Source of the DNA: Phallusia mammillata
Taxonomy: Eukaryota > Chordata > Ascidiacea > Phlebobranchia > Ascidiidae
DNA: 64,000 bases
Direction of reading: 5' to 3'
NCBI GenBank assembly: GCA_003260075.1
Contig: QLIY01000026.1
Location: 3,763-67,762, forward strand
The position numbers were made by a program, and so were the translations under genes. A model generated the notes under the pieces. It made no database searches. It was not told where the DNA came from and was given only the letters and a program-made list of their open reading frames with translations. Below, one piece after another: positions 10,235 through 22,417 of the stretch (positions within the stretch are counted from its first letter, which is position 1; each line of letters begins with the position of its first letter).

Positions 10235-13200
10235 ATGCCAGGTAAGCACACCATATTGACGAGTATTTCTTTTGCAGACTTGGACAGTATGATCAGCCAA
10301 GCTCTGCTAATCGGAGATTACGAAGCCGCCGTGGATCTCTGTCTCCATGGCGACCGAATGGCTGATGCAATCGTTATTGCAATTGCTGGTGGAGAGCAAC
10401 TACTTGAGAAAACACAGAGAAAATACTTCGCCTCTTCTGAGTCCAAAATTACAAGAGTAAGTCATTGTTGTGTTTTTTGTGTAATATTACTCATTTATAC
10501 AAAACCTTAACTGAGAACAAAATTGCATGTAAGTAAGGGAAATCTACCAACACTGTAGCTGAGTGCAGCCCCGCATTTAGCTGAAATTTCGTTAGGTGGC
10601 CAAAAATCACTAACACGAAAACATCTCTGAAATGTTGAATAATAGGGTTGGGTATAATATTATTATTCAAAATAGAATAAAACTAACTTTGATTCTTAGT
10701 TTCTAACCTACAATTGTCAAAAACTTACTTTCTAACCCACCCAAATTAGCTTTTTGCACCATTTAGCGAAATCTAAATGTTGGTCTGCTGTGAGGGGTGG
10801 TCTTACTGAGATTTGACATGTTGAATGCGAAAGTTTGTAACTGAGGAAATTCGTAAAAGAATTATTCGTAGCTCTCCTTTGCTAAACTTTAGAGCTGTTG
10901 ACTCGTACATAAAACAGCTTGTTCAAGAGTGGTCAAAGGTTTTCAACAGGAATTTATCAGTTATTTTTGCCTCGATATCTTTTTTATGCAACAAACCCTT
11001 CTGTCAAGCTGTCGACACAACACTGTGTATAACCACCTTATCCCCCCCCCCCGGAATTTATCAGTTATTTTTGCCTCGATATCTTTTTTATGCAACAAAC
11101 TCTTCTGTCAAGCTGTCGACACAACACTGTGTATAATACCACCTTATATCATGTGCAAACGTGATGTGCTTCCATTTCAGCTTCTATCTGCTGTGGTGAC
11201 GAAAGATTGGCAAGATGTGGTCAAGTCGTGCGAGCTTGAGAACTGGAAGGAGGCTTTAGCATCACTTCTCACTTATGCAAGTCCAGACGAACTTGTTACA
11301 TTGTGTGGTAAGTTTCCTACCAACTCCTATGCACTTCTTTCACCACGTACGATAATTAGCTTTGACAGGATTCGAAATCTGAACCTACAGGTTTGTAACC
11401 TACAACTTGAAATGTGTTGTCAAATGTGCAGATATGTACAACCCCCCCCCCACTTCTTTCACCACGTACGATAATTAGCTTTGACAGGATTCGAAATCTT
11501 AACCTACAGGTTTGTAACCTACAACTTGAAGTGTGTTGTCAAATGTGCAGATATGTACACAATCATTTGTGCACGCTTTAAGATATATTGTGAACGTCTC
11601 AAAAGCTTTGCTTTAAGTGTTTGCGTTATCATTGTATTAAAACAAGACTATAGAATCACATTTTTTTTCATTATTGCTCAAGCAAGTTTTTTTTTGATTA
11701 AAGTTTGTAACTTAGTGCTAATTGGGACAAGCAACTAGATTTTGAAAACCCTTAACTGTTCTTTAATCCCAATTGCAGAACTTACTTAAACGTTATGTAC
11801 ATCTAAAACAAATTTTTACTGCCAAAACAACGCTTTTTTTAACAATTACCCTAAAATAGTTCGATCAGATAAATACAGACAGAAAAAAAATTGTTTCTAA
11901 TTTTTTTTAGACGAGCTCGGAGAGCGGCTAGAGGGCAGTGCTGAGTACAGGTCGCATGCTTGTCTATGTTACATTTGTTCTGGTAACATTGAACGCTTGG
12001 TTCGATGCTGGGATTCTGTTCGACCCCAAAATGGAGCAAGTGACGGAGATTGCAAAGCTATACAAGTAAGATTGGTTGCGCAAAAAATGCCGGTTGTACC
12101 CAAGTTGATTATATTTGTTAAACATTGAGACCTTCGTCATGTTTATGCTTAATATACCTACTGAATTGCACCCATCAAACTAATGCAAATCGCTCCAACA
12201 TATCATGTAAAACCGGAAGCCATTTATAAGAAAAAAGACAAAAACAGTTGTAGAGCGATAGGAATTGTAAATTTAAGTTAATTACGTCGACTAGTAAGCA
12301 TTAGGTATTTGACCATCAAGGATAACCACAGCATGTTACCAGTACTAGCAATATCGTTGTGTTTTTTCCTGCAGGATCTAATTGAGAAGATCATGATTTT
12401 ATTCCGCGTGGTGGAGCTGCAGAGTCAGGGTCGCTCGTCGGCTAGTTTTGGTGAAGCATCAGCTGACAAGCTTGCCGAATATGCATCTTTACTTGCAGCG
12501 CAAGGCCAACTTGCCCCTGCCATGGAAATCCTTCCACGATCGTCGAACAAGGTATGACTGAAAGCGGCTTATAGGGCAAACCTGTTTGTCAATACATTTT
12601 ATTTGGAAATATAAAATATGCCGGATTTATTAAAACAATAAAAGTATAAAGAGTTTCCACCAATGGTTTGTGCTTGGAATGATTAGGCTCTAAAAAAGTT
12701 TCATGTTTTTTGAAATCTAAAATGCAAATACAGAAACTTTCTAAAAAAGGCCACTGCAGTATGTCTGTCTAAAATGAAATATTTAGCGATTTAAACGTTC
12801 GGACGCCTACTTTCATGTTGCATCATCCGTTTAATACAAACTAAACACTCTAATAGCTCAATATCATCAAATTTAGATTTTATTATGTTTTTGGTTCCGT
12901 TTTTATGGTGACACTGCAGAAAATATGGAAATTCACCAATTTCGCTTTCTCGACGACTTCATGTTATTAAGCAAAGAAGTCTAAACAAAATGATTTTCAA
13001 ACATTTTCCATTTTCTTAAAGCGATTGGTTTTCTTGCATTCTATGTGTATGCACCATTTCAAAATTTTGGTTTTTAGCCTTTTATCGCTTATATAAACCA
13101 GTATTGCTCTTCCTCCTTAAGAAGGCGTCTTGCATGGGACGTCGAAACGTCGATTATATAATAAAAACTGCTGGAAGGGCAATACTCGTTTATACAGTAT

Positions 13201-16200
13201 GCCTGACGGCAATAGCTGATTCATTTTCTCTTTATTTTTGGCTTTGAAACGTCCATGTCCAAATTTTGTTAAAGAACCTGGTAATTGCTTTACGTAGGAG
13301 GTGATCCAGATCCTGCAAGATCGTCTCTTCCACGCTCAAGGTGATTCGGTTGCAGGTCTTCAGCCTCCTCCGTTCCCCTTCTCACGTGACGGGATAAGGA
13401 TCGGACAAAGACCGGAAGTCCAGGTGCTTCCCCAGAGGCGTGGCAGAGGTGTGTCACTGTTCCTACAAAGTGTATTTTTTAGGCTGGTGTTTTATTTCGC
13501 TTCTTAAAAGTTCTTGTAACAGAATTACGCTTGGCCTGTTATGATTTACAAAGTATACCTGATTTTTTTGGATTGAGAGTCTGGAAACCTAAAAGACGTG
13601 CATGAGACAATAATAATGAAGAAATGCGCTAGATTTTATCAATGCGGTTGAAGCATTCGCACAAAAACGTATAGTCACTCATGTTTTTCAAAACCTAGTT
13701 ATAAGTACGCACAACAGTATGATGTAATATTGCGCTATAGGGTCATGTCCTGGCACCACGTGTGTTCAGTCATAGCAAAAAGTTGGCTTTTTGGCTGTTG
13801 CGTCGTGTTTCGGGTGCTACTGCGTTGCTTGAAACCGAGTTTCGTTTTTGTAAGCTTTTTCTTGTTAAAAAAAGGTCCAAAACTAGTGAGACCCCCCCCC
13901 CGTTTCGGGTGCTACTGCGTTGCTTGAAACCGAGTTTCGTTTTTGTAAGGTTTTTCTTGTTAAAAAAAGGTCCAAAACTAGTGAGAAAAATGTCAAAGGT
14001 TTTCTCGACCTCGGAAAACGCCAAGAAGTTCTTTGCCACGTTGCATTGCATGTTTTCCAAAAAACAACTGACGCTTAACCTGTGTTGTTGTATCTGTAAC
14101 TTGTTTACCCCAAAAAAATTTATGCACAGCTCTTATAACTTAATTGCAAATTGTATTGTTTACTATTTTCAGACATGTACAACCAGCAACCACAAAACGT
14201 TTACTCCCAAAGCCCGGCTTCAATGAACACAAATACTCCACTGTCTCAAACTTACACGGTTAGTTTCATAAAAAAAACTCTTGTCTGTATACTTATGTGT
14301 ATTTGATAACCGTTTGTCAACGTACGACAATTTTAAGGGTTTTTATCCATAAAATTTCTGATAGTTACTTCCAAGGCTGTTACAGTTACACAACGAACCC
14401 AGCCCGTTAACTTATTCCAAACTTAGCTATATAAGGATGAAGTGCGTTTTGCAGTATCTGCCATCGACCCTAATTCTCTTTTTAAAACTGATGAACATAA
14501 TTAAAGCAACAGAATTTTACACAAAAATGTTCATTTCAAAACACTTAAACATATTATTAGTCGATTTTTCGTAAACAGTATACGTTAACAGTTTATTGTT
14601 ATGTAATTGTTCATCATGCAGTTGGCATTTTCTAACCGGTTATAGTTTCCATAATCGTATCGGAAACGGTTGATCGGGATGAATCGATAACAGGAAAGTA
14701 TAAAAAAGGATTGTGGGTGCGATTCGATACTCAACGCTTTAATGCCGTGGTGTTTCCAACTTTCCATACTTATGTAACACCAGATAATGATAAGCAAAGG
14801 TTTGAACTGAATAGTGAATTCCACAAGTGTATTTATACTGTTGTATTTATAGCCGCAACCGGTAAGATCGCAGTCACAAGCATCACCCAATCCGTACGCG
14901 TCGACTCAGCCGTTTCAACAAAGACAAACTTACGGCGGTAAGATACAGAGAAGTGTTAAATTACACAAGCCCTTGACTATTTCTCTTTGTTTGCCTAATA
15001 CCGGATTTGATGATAGCACATACTGACTAGTTTCTTAAGCACACTAATCCAGAATGCATTAAGAAATCGTTCCTGCTCCAATTTAGCCTTATGGTATAGC
15101 AGACTTTTTTTTCCGATTAGGGTTTTACGTATAACATAGACTTTTGCAAACAAAGGTAAAGGGGTATTGCTTACACATTGATTTCATAAAAAATATCGTT
15201 AAATCTTCATGAAAATTTTTTTTGCACATGCAAGGTTTTGGTTTGGCAAAGCAGAATATTTTATTAGCGTCATCATGCCCAAACCAATGACATCTTAAAT
15301 ATTATTAAAATATTATTCCGGCTGCACAAACTATTACAACGATATTGCCATTAAGCAAAACTCACTTTGTGAGCTTTGTGAATTTTTATTTTATCTTAGA
15401 TTTTTTTATGACGGATGCTACAAAACTGTTGGGGAAATAATAAATAGCGTTTTCAATTTTAATTTCTTTTGCAAAGGAAGTCGCTTTTCATAGAAACTGG
15501 TTAAACAACAGGCTGTGCATGCGCGTAAAAGTCTATAAAATCGTTTTAAAGCACACAATTCGCCTTAGCAATCTATTTCATGCTTAAACAGCTAGAAGCC
15601 GTTTTGATGGAAATAGGCTGTACACAATAGTGCAGGGATACACAACTTTAATGGGGATGTTGGTTTAATTTTGTATGCTTACCAGTCTTACAGTGTCAGT
15701 GCCCGTATTATGAATTAGTTCGAACGCAATTTTGTGCTATAAAGCACGGTATCTGTTTGTTTACCATTGAAAAACCGAAGAGCNGTTTTGATGGAAATAG
15801 GCTGTACACAATAGTGCAGGGATACACAACTTTAATGGGGATGTTGGTTTAATTTTGTATGCTTACCAGTCTTACAGTGTCAGTGCCCGTATTATGAATT
15901 AGTTCGAACGCAATTTTGTGCTATAAAGCACGGTATCTGTTTGTTTACCATTGAAAAACCGAAGAGCCCCCTATCCGACCCGCGGCGACCCCTATATTGT
16001 GCCCCACTGCATAAGGGAAACACGTCCATCAATTCTTGTCTTCACAACTTGATCTCTCATTAAAAATTCACCAGGTTCTCCGCAACTTACCGCCCCAACA
16101 AGCTTGTACAATCCCCAGTCGGTTGCCGCCTCACCAGTTGCTCCCGCCGCAGCTCCGAACCCGAACCCCATGATGATGCCTGTAAGTATGCACAATCTGT

Positions 16201-19200
16201 ATGTAGCTTTTAGGCGGCACGCTATGTAGGCTAGAGTGTTGTTCAAATGTATTTGTGTACAAATCCTATACGGGTGAGCTTGCATAAAGTAAAAATGAGG
16301 TAACATCGTTATTATGTACCTTTTGTTCATTTCGTTATCAAGCTTTTAAGTTTAAAACACGACAGAACCTTTAAAAACGTTTAAAGTCAAATACAGTGAA
16401 CCTCCGTTAAATTAGATTCGGCTTATTATGGATCTTCGCCTAATCCGGACATTTGTTTAGTCCAAGCTGGTACGGATTTACTGCGGTTTACCGTATTGCG
16501 GCTAACTTCAAAACCTTTTTCTTTTTTTCAAATTAGACCTCAGTCATAAACTATTGTAGCATTTACAACCTCAAGTAGTAAACCATTAAAACTACAACCT
16601 AATAACAATCCACCAGGTACAACCTCAGCAGCCTATATCATCGGCCTACCAGCCCTACACACCTGTAATGTCCAACGGTCCCGGTCCAATGCAACCCCAA
16701 GCCCCCGTGCAGAACCCACCTGCGTCAATGGCGGGCCCTCCCCCAAGTGGCGGTGACAGTTCGATAACCAGAAAATCTTCTTCGGGATGGAACGATCCAC
16801 CTGCACTCGACCCAAACAGGATTCCACGTAAAAAGAAGGTGCACTGTCACTGAGTTTCAACATTTTTTAGTGAATTGTTGAAACAACTTTAACCTAACAA
16901 CTTTTTGATTTAATAGACATTTTTGGCTGGACTGAGTAGTTTGCCTTATAACGCAGTTTTTGTGATTGGTTTAAACGTGCTTCGGTATTGATCAGTGATT
17001 CTCAAACTGTGTGGCGCGGTTTTTAACAGTGCTTCGAAAAATTCGCTGTTTCAAAAGTGCGAACATTCTCTGGTGTGTTGGGGCTTGAGGACAAAATGCC
17101 ATTGTAGATGACAACATTTCAAGGCTCATATTTTTGTTATTGGTCATAAAAAGCAGAATTACCGACCACAACAAAGTTGCTAATTTTACCTGCAAAGTTT
17201 GCCTCGGCAAAGAAAATTTTATTTCTTAATGCGCCGCATGCTTAAAGTTTGAGAACCGCTGGTCTTAAAAGTTAAATGTTTGGCAATTTACGTCCGACTC
17301 ATTAAATTAGCTTGGTTTCTCTCTTTCTCCAGGTTGCCTCACTTGGTTGCACCAGCCATTGTCACAAATATATGATAACGTTAAAAAGGTCACATTACAA
17401 CGTCACACGTACCATTTCTGGTTCTTTGTGTAACAGCTGACACATTGCACTCAATTGAAATATATTTGTCCAATTTTTAATGTTGAAACTAAACTTACCA
17501 CTGGTTCAATAGGGTAACTAAAAAGCAAAGAACGTAGTTAGTGGAGTAACTTTGTTCAGTTTTTAAACATATATTTTGAACAACTGAGAATGAAAAACAT
17601 TTTTATGTAACAGAATCAGTCAATGAATTTACATATTTCACCCAGCTCACATCTTTAGTTCCTTATTCATATAGAAAAATATTTTCCATTATCAGTCATT
17701 TATTTCATCAACAGTAATGGTCAATGACCGTGCTGTCTATTGGAGGGTCTGATATTGTTTAGCATAATCACTCTCAGTTTATTTTGACCATGCACTATCA
17801 ATGTTTAAACAAATGATTCTATTTTCAAGTTTACTGGCGGTTATATCTTTGTTTAGATGAACTAAGTTAATTTTTTCATCTAAATCTTTTCTTTGGTTAT
17901 ACAGCAACCAATGCAACCAGTCATTAAACCTGAGGAGTTGAACCTCATGACCCCAGCTCCCCAAGCGCGTGCGCCCCAACAACACCCTGGACTTATGCAA
18001 CCCAATTCGATGGCGGCCCCTGTTTCACGTGCCCCAATGATGGGTTATCCCCAACAAATGCCGATGAATCCCGGACCCCAGCAGGCTTCTGACATGATCC
18101 AACAGATGCAGGTAAAAATGTTTTTTTTGTGGTTTGGCAACCAGCAATATGTATCACAAAAAATGGTCTGTATATGGTTGCAATATGGTATGCATATGGT
18201 TGCAAATTGATCTGTATATGGTTGCAAAATGGTCTGTATATGGTTGCAAAAATGGTCTGTATATGGTTGCAAAAATGGTCTGTATATGGCTGCAAAAAGG
18301 GTCTGTATATGGCTGCAAAATGTAATTCGTTTTTTTACCTCTATATAAATTTTCTGTTTTAAAGCAACGTCCAATTTCCCTTCGTCGTTATTTATTGAAA
18401 TTGCGATCCTTATGGTGCTGCTAAAGGCACTTTTACCGTAAACAATAGTTGACACGTATCAGCATTCGATGTAATAATTTTTCTCACCTAAAATAATAAC
18501 TGCTTGGTTTTGTGATTTTAAGCCCAACTTGTACTGCGAGGAAAGTGACATTTCGGACCACGACTTACTGCAGGTTAACGCACCACTAACACCAACGTAC
18601 AGCAGACTAGTAAATGATACCATGTACATTTACGCATCCCAGTATTAGTAGTTGTATAGTTAAAGTAGAAAATTTCCTTAAATGTAGAACAACTCCACAT
18701 TCAGCTTCATATATTTCCAGTAGACTTCATCATTGTAAAATTTATTTTTATATTTTCAAGTTAGGCTATAGCTTTTCAACCACCGTAGCAAAATTGCATT
18801 GCTTAGTTTTCTAAAGGTTTTCTTGAAGGACGATTGAGATTACCTATGTTTGTCTAAAACCCTATTATAGAGTACATTTCGTAGCTGTGAACTTGTGTTT
18901 TGAATTTTTTACTTAGGGCAGAATCTTTTATTTTGTCAGAAAGTGAACCGGCATGACCCCTAACCAAGCTGTGCTCAAACCTTAATGACCTTTTTCTACG
19001 TAATTCTCCAAATATTTTGCCAAGCAAACCCACTTAACATCATGCAAAACAATAATAATCACCTCAGTGTTCTGTTTTTTCCTTGTATTAAGCTGGTGAC
19101 ACTTTTCATTAGAATATTTTCGTGCTACAATATGTTGCACGGCGTAAACTATTTCACGATGCTAAAGCCTTGGCGTATCGTGGTATTATGGTCAAAATAT

Positions 19201-22200
19201 TACCAGGTTAAGAACCGCTGTCTTAACAGCTTCCCAAACTTAGGAATTCATAACTTCTCCTCAGCTGTATTTTGTATGATTCAGCATGTGTGTTACCTAA
19301 AGACGGGAGAAACATTGGCATAATTGTCGTGTTGTGCATGTTCTCCTTGTAGATAATGTCTTTCGCTGGGCTTAACACGTTGATTTGAACTCGTTTGTCG
19401 TTTGCGGTTCTTGATGACTAATTTTCGGCAAAATGTTAATGCGATGTGGCTTGGTGACTCCATCCAAATCACGTCTCGTCCCACTGACCTTTTGCAACTT
19501 TGGTAACTTGCGGCACAAATCTTGACCGCGATTGACGCCCAGACCAGCTGGGAGAAAGGAAAGGTCACTTGTCTACTTGCATGTTTCTCGTTCGCGCAGT
19601 GGTTCTCTACCATTATTTTCAACTACTTTTTTGTGGCGCTCACCAGATATTAGAAAACACTAAATCTTGTTTTCATAACAGCTACAATAGCGAAAAAAAG
19701 CCAAGGTATTGGAGTATTGTCTATAAAAGTTTAAAACCACAAAGTTAACGTGTTGACCCGACAGTGAAAATGTTGAGAACCACTGCTTTAACGCATAAGG
19801 TTGATGTAGTGAAATGTTTTGTTATAAAACATGCCACTTACCTTGATTATGCAACAAATATATGTCGATTTCATCATAAAATGATTTGATTTACTTTCAA
19901 AAGACACCTTTTTCAATGCATATTTTATGAGTCACTTGCGCAACACAAAATTTACATGGCAATAAATTGAACGATTATTGCCTACAGAACAGCGAGTTTC
20001 CGTTTCTGTTTACTACTTATGATCACATTATATTGCTTCTATATCCGCTTTACTGGCCATTCAAACAAGCATATGTTGCATTAAGATAACATCAACATCC
20101 TCTATTTAACAGCAGGCTCCGGCACCAACCGCATCGGTGCCCACAGCGGCACCCAAGGCTGTGCCTAAAGATCCCATACCTACCGAACACCAGATACTGC
20201 AAACCCAATTCGACGATCTCATCAAACGCTGCAATGCTCAAGCGACAAGCGCTGTAAGTCCACATAAGAATTAGTAATCACTTTCCTTGGCCGTATATAC
20301 GTACCAATAAGGTACCTTTACTTATAAGGACCCACTGTTTATATTTGTAAATGTGTTACAAAACAAGTGTGGTTTGATCCGATTGTAAAATTTAAAGCTT
20401 CTCTTAACGGTTAGGATACACAAATTCCTAATTGGGACCAGTCCTCCCCCCCCCCTAGACGTAAAAAGCGACATGCTTTATTGTTCAAACGTTTCGGCAA
20501 ATTAATTATTTTTCACCATTAAACTTATGAACAGATCCGTATATAGTGTTCCAAAGTGTGGTTTGATCCGATTGTAAAATTTAAAGCTTCTCTCAACGGT
20601 TAGGATAGACAAATTCCTAATGGGACCAGCCCCGAAACGTTCATGCAAACCAGCGATCACGACACACTTATATATATATATATCATAGTTACGCCAGGCC
20701 TATTGAACGCGTTATCTAGAATTAGCCGGTTACCACGTACTTCACCAGTTTACAAAGTTTGCTACGGTGCAATAGTTTTTCAGTTGAAGGTAATCATTCA
20801 TAGGTGGGCCTTAATACCTGCAGATACTGGAAAGTACATAAATTGCAAACATTCAGGTTTATGTTAAGTCATCTTGACGTGTACCATGTCAGCATTTTGG
20901 CGTATTTGCTTGCATAACAACTTACGTAACATGGGTACCTGTGTTTAACTGCGGCAAGTGGAATTTGGACACTTTCTGTTCGTAATTAGATGTAATCTCT
21001 TGCCATCACCGGTAGATAGGGCGAATATTAATTTTCAATCATTTACATTTGGGCGCATTTCTCACAAGTTATGTCACGATCATGAGACGCAGAAACAATG
21101 ACGCAGAAACAAGTGTATTAATAACCTGTTTAAGGGGAACCAAGATTGGACTGTGTCCAGGTTAAGAGCACTGCACTCATCTTATCTTACTGTTATTGCA
21201 GCAAATGAAACGCAAACTGGATGACTGCAACCGACGTTTGGAATTCCTCTACGACAAACTGCGCGCTTCATCGGTAAGTGGACGTTTGGTAAAAAGTGTT
21301 GGCAGTTTAGAGTTTTAAGTTGAGCCGGACTTTTAGTTGTTGTTGTTTTTGTGTGTGTGTGTGTGTGTTTTTTTTTGGGGGGGGACTTCCTGTAAAACGG
21401 GCTTTATTGTGGGACCCCCCTTTTTATGTGTTCAAAAACATTCGCACCATAATAATACTGTTACTAATTTACATGTACACAAGCCTTACATAGGATATTG
21501 CATATATAAACTGGAAACATATGTGAAAGCCATCCGTATAGTTTGGTCTGACTTCACATTAGCATCAATTTTGTCGTATTTTCAACTTTCGGGCCTGATG
21601 TTGGCTTTGTCTTTCAAAAATAGTTTGGGTTCAAGTTTTAGGCCCGCTTAAGATATTGCGACTTTTGAAGCGTGTATTTAAGTACGCAACGTCGCTGGTT
21701 AAGTTATTTTGTGTTGTGGCACACAATATCCTGTATGTTCGACAAAATAAACAACATTCCCGTCCGCGTTGCATAACCTCGTGTGTGTTAATTTGCCTCT
21801 GCACAAAATATGCGGGCAGTGGTTTCTGGATATTAGTAAGTGTGTCATCGGGAGTTTACAAAAACATCTCATTGCCTAAAGTTAACTTTTGCACTATAAC
21901 GTAGGAATATGAGCAAAAATGAACATCTTCATTAAAACCTTTTTTTTTGTTCATCAGAAATTGTAGCGTCCTGCGTGTTGTGAATTAGTTTTTTTTCTTC
22001 TTTTTACTGCGCATAAAAAATAAATTGATTGTGTCTGTCAAATAGTTTTTACGTATTGATACTGTTTGGTAAGTTAAGAAACTTTTTGTCAGACTTACAA
22101 ACTTAACTGCGTGTGCCAAAGTCCTAAATCTTTATTTAACCATCAGTATAACACCTTAAATTATTTATTTTTTTAATTTTAAAACATTTTGCAAGTTTAT

Positions 22201-22417
22201 CACAACGCTGCCAATCTAACCAAAATTAACTTTTCAGTTGTCCCAAAACGTCGTTGCTGGCCTCCACCAATTGGCGCAGAGCATTTCGGCACGTGACTAC
22301 GCGACAGGATTACGTCAGCACCAGCATATTGTCTCGCATTCCAACTTTTCGGAAATTTCGGCTTTCATGCCCGGAGTGAAAACCATGCTTCAAATCGCCG
22401 GACAGTTGCGTATTTAA
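10235..22417 (+). CDS. SEC31: SEC31, COPII outer coat protein, C-terminal half only
   Basis: Exons 10278-10456, 11181-11307, 11911-12065, 12375-12551, 13298-13448, 14173-14258, 14853-14937, 16075-16181, 16617-16838, 17905-18111, 20113-20253, 21202-21273 and 22238-22417 join in phase, with TAA at 22415-22417. They encode about 628 residues. The first exon ([33 protein letters not shown]) and exons 2-4 match the alpha-solenoid of SEC31. The middle is Pro/Gln-rich and contains the Sec23/Sar1-contacting motif GWNDPPAL followed by RIPRKKK. The last three exons match the conserved C-terminal helical domain ([26 protein letters not shown]). SEC31 with SEC13 forms the COPII cage at ER exit sites. The N-terminal WD40 propeller and SEC13-binding blade are absent upstream. 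ATG 10235, directly after in-frame TAA TGA, could start a short form through a 36-base intron (10242-10277). Otherwise missing upstream exons splice into 10278. Confidence 0.9.
10949..11145. repeat. About 93-bp duplicated block joined by a C run, SEC31 intron
   Basis: Copies at 10949-11041 and 11053-11145 flank an 11-base C run. They lie entirely in the intron between the first two SEC31 exons, so the reading frame is not affected. Confidence 0.7.
11333..11560. repeat. 109-bp duplicated block joined by ten C, SEC31 intron
   Basis: Copies at 11333-11441 and 11452-11560 flank ten C (11442-11451). They differ at only a few bases and are intronic. Confidence 0.7.
13092..13194. repeat. Long hairpin repeat with degenerate hammerhead-like interior (copy 2)
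   Basis: The arms TATAAACCAGTATTGCTCTT (extended by CC) and the GGAAGGGCAATACTCGTTTATA segment pair over 22 positions, with one C-C mismatch and one G-T pair. Inside are a small stem GCGTC/GACGT and the string CGAAACGTCG. The position expected for CTGATGA reads CTTAAGA. The flank GTATGCCTGACGGCAATAGC matches the copy at 2.6 kb. It lies in a SEC31 intron. Confidence 0.5.
13807..13986. repeat. 85-bp duplicated block joined by ten C, SEC31 intron
   Basis: Copies at 13807-13891 and 13902-13986 flank ten C (13892-13901), with one or two substitutions between them. They make a long frame that looks coding on both strands but is intronic. Confidence 0.7.
15601..15967. repeat. 183-bp exact duplication joined by a single N
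   Basis: Positions 15601-15783 and 15785-15967 are identical as far as I can read and are separated by the only N in the window (15784). The shared structure with the C-run joints supports the idea that those C runs were once N. Intronic in SEC31. Confidence 0.75.
16993..17261. mobile_element. hAT-type MITE
   Basis: Ends CAGTGATTCTCAAACT and GTTTGAGAACCGCTG are imperfect inverted repeats of the CAGTGGTTCTCAAAC class. The candidate target duplications are decayed, which suggests an old copy. It lies in the SEC31 intron after the WNDPPAL exon. Confidence 0.65.
18161..18321. repeat. Minisatellite of a 22-24 base unit
   Basis: About seven direct copies of a unit reading approximately GGTCTGTATATGGTTGCAAAAAT, with drift toward GGCTGC in the last copies. 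It starts about 50 bases after the donor of SEC31 exon 17905-18111. Spacers are not unique, so this is a tandem repeat and not a CRISPR array. Confidence 0.85.
18523..18573 (+). CDS. Possible 51-base cassette exon of SEC31
   Basis: A 17-codon open segment starting [17 protein letters not shown] lies between TTTTAAG and CAG|GTTAAC. It is in phase 0 at both ends, so it could be inserted between exons 17905-18111 and 20113-20253 without changing frame. The acceptor has a weak pyrimidine tract. The acidic content is unlike its Pro/Gln-rich neighbours. It is not required by similarity to SEC31. Confidence 0.3.
19597..19785. mobile_element. hAT-type MITE
   Basis: Ends CAGTGGTTCTCTACC and TGTTGAGAACCACTG form inverted repeats of the same family as the element at 17.0 kb. 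No clear target duplication remains. It lies in the long SEC31 intron before exon 20113. Confidence 0.55.
20367..20634. repeat. Duplicated block, C run and dispersed repeat copy 2
   Basis: The block at 20367-20445 recurs at 20556-20634. Between them are ten C (20446-20455) and about 100 bp (20456-20555) related, in opposite orientation, to the repeat at 6313-6470. Either one contig begins before the overlap or the two haplotypes differ by this repeat. Intronic in SEC31. Confidence 0.55.
20669..20683. repeat. Short (TA)n microsatellite
   Basis: A run of about seven TA dinucleotides in the SEC31 intron before exon 21202. Confidence 0.6.
21343..21375. repeat. (GT)n microsatellite followed by T and G runs
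   Basis: Alternating GT for about 17 bases is followed by a T run and eight G. It starts about 70 bases after the donor of SEC31 exon 21202-21273. Confidence 0.7.

Noticed and set aside
13762-14226. 154-codon frame, coding-like on both strands
   Set aside because: It spans a C-run duplication in a SEC31 intron and then reads through the true exon 14173-14258 in a different frame.
18161-18321. Regular direct repeats resembling a CRISPR array
   Set aside because: Units are contiguous and spacers are not unique; the context is a eukaryotic intron.
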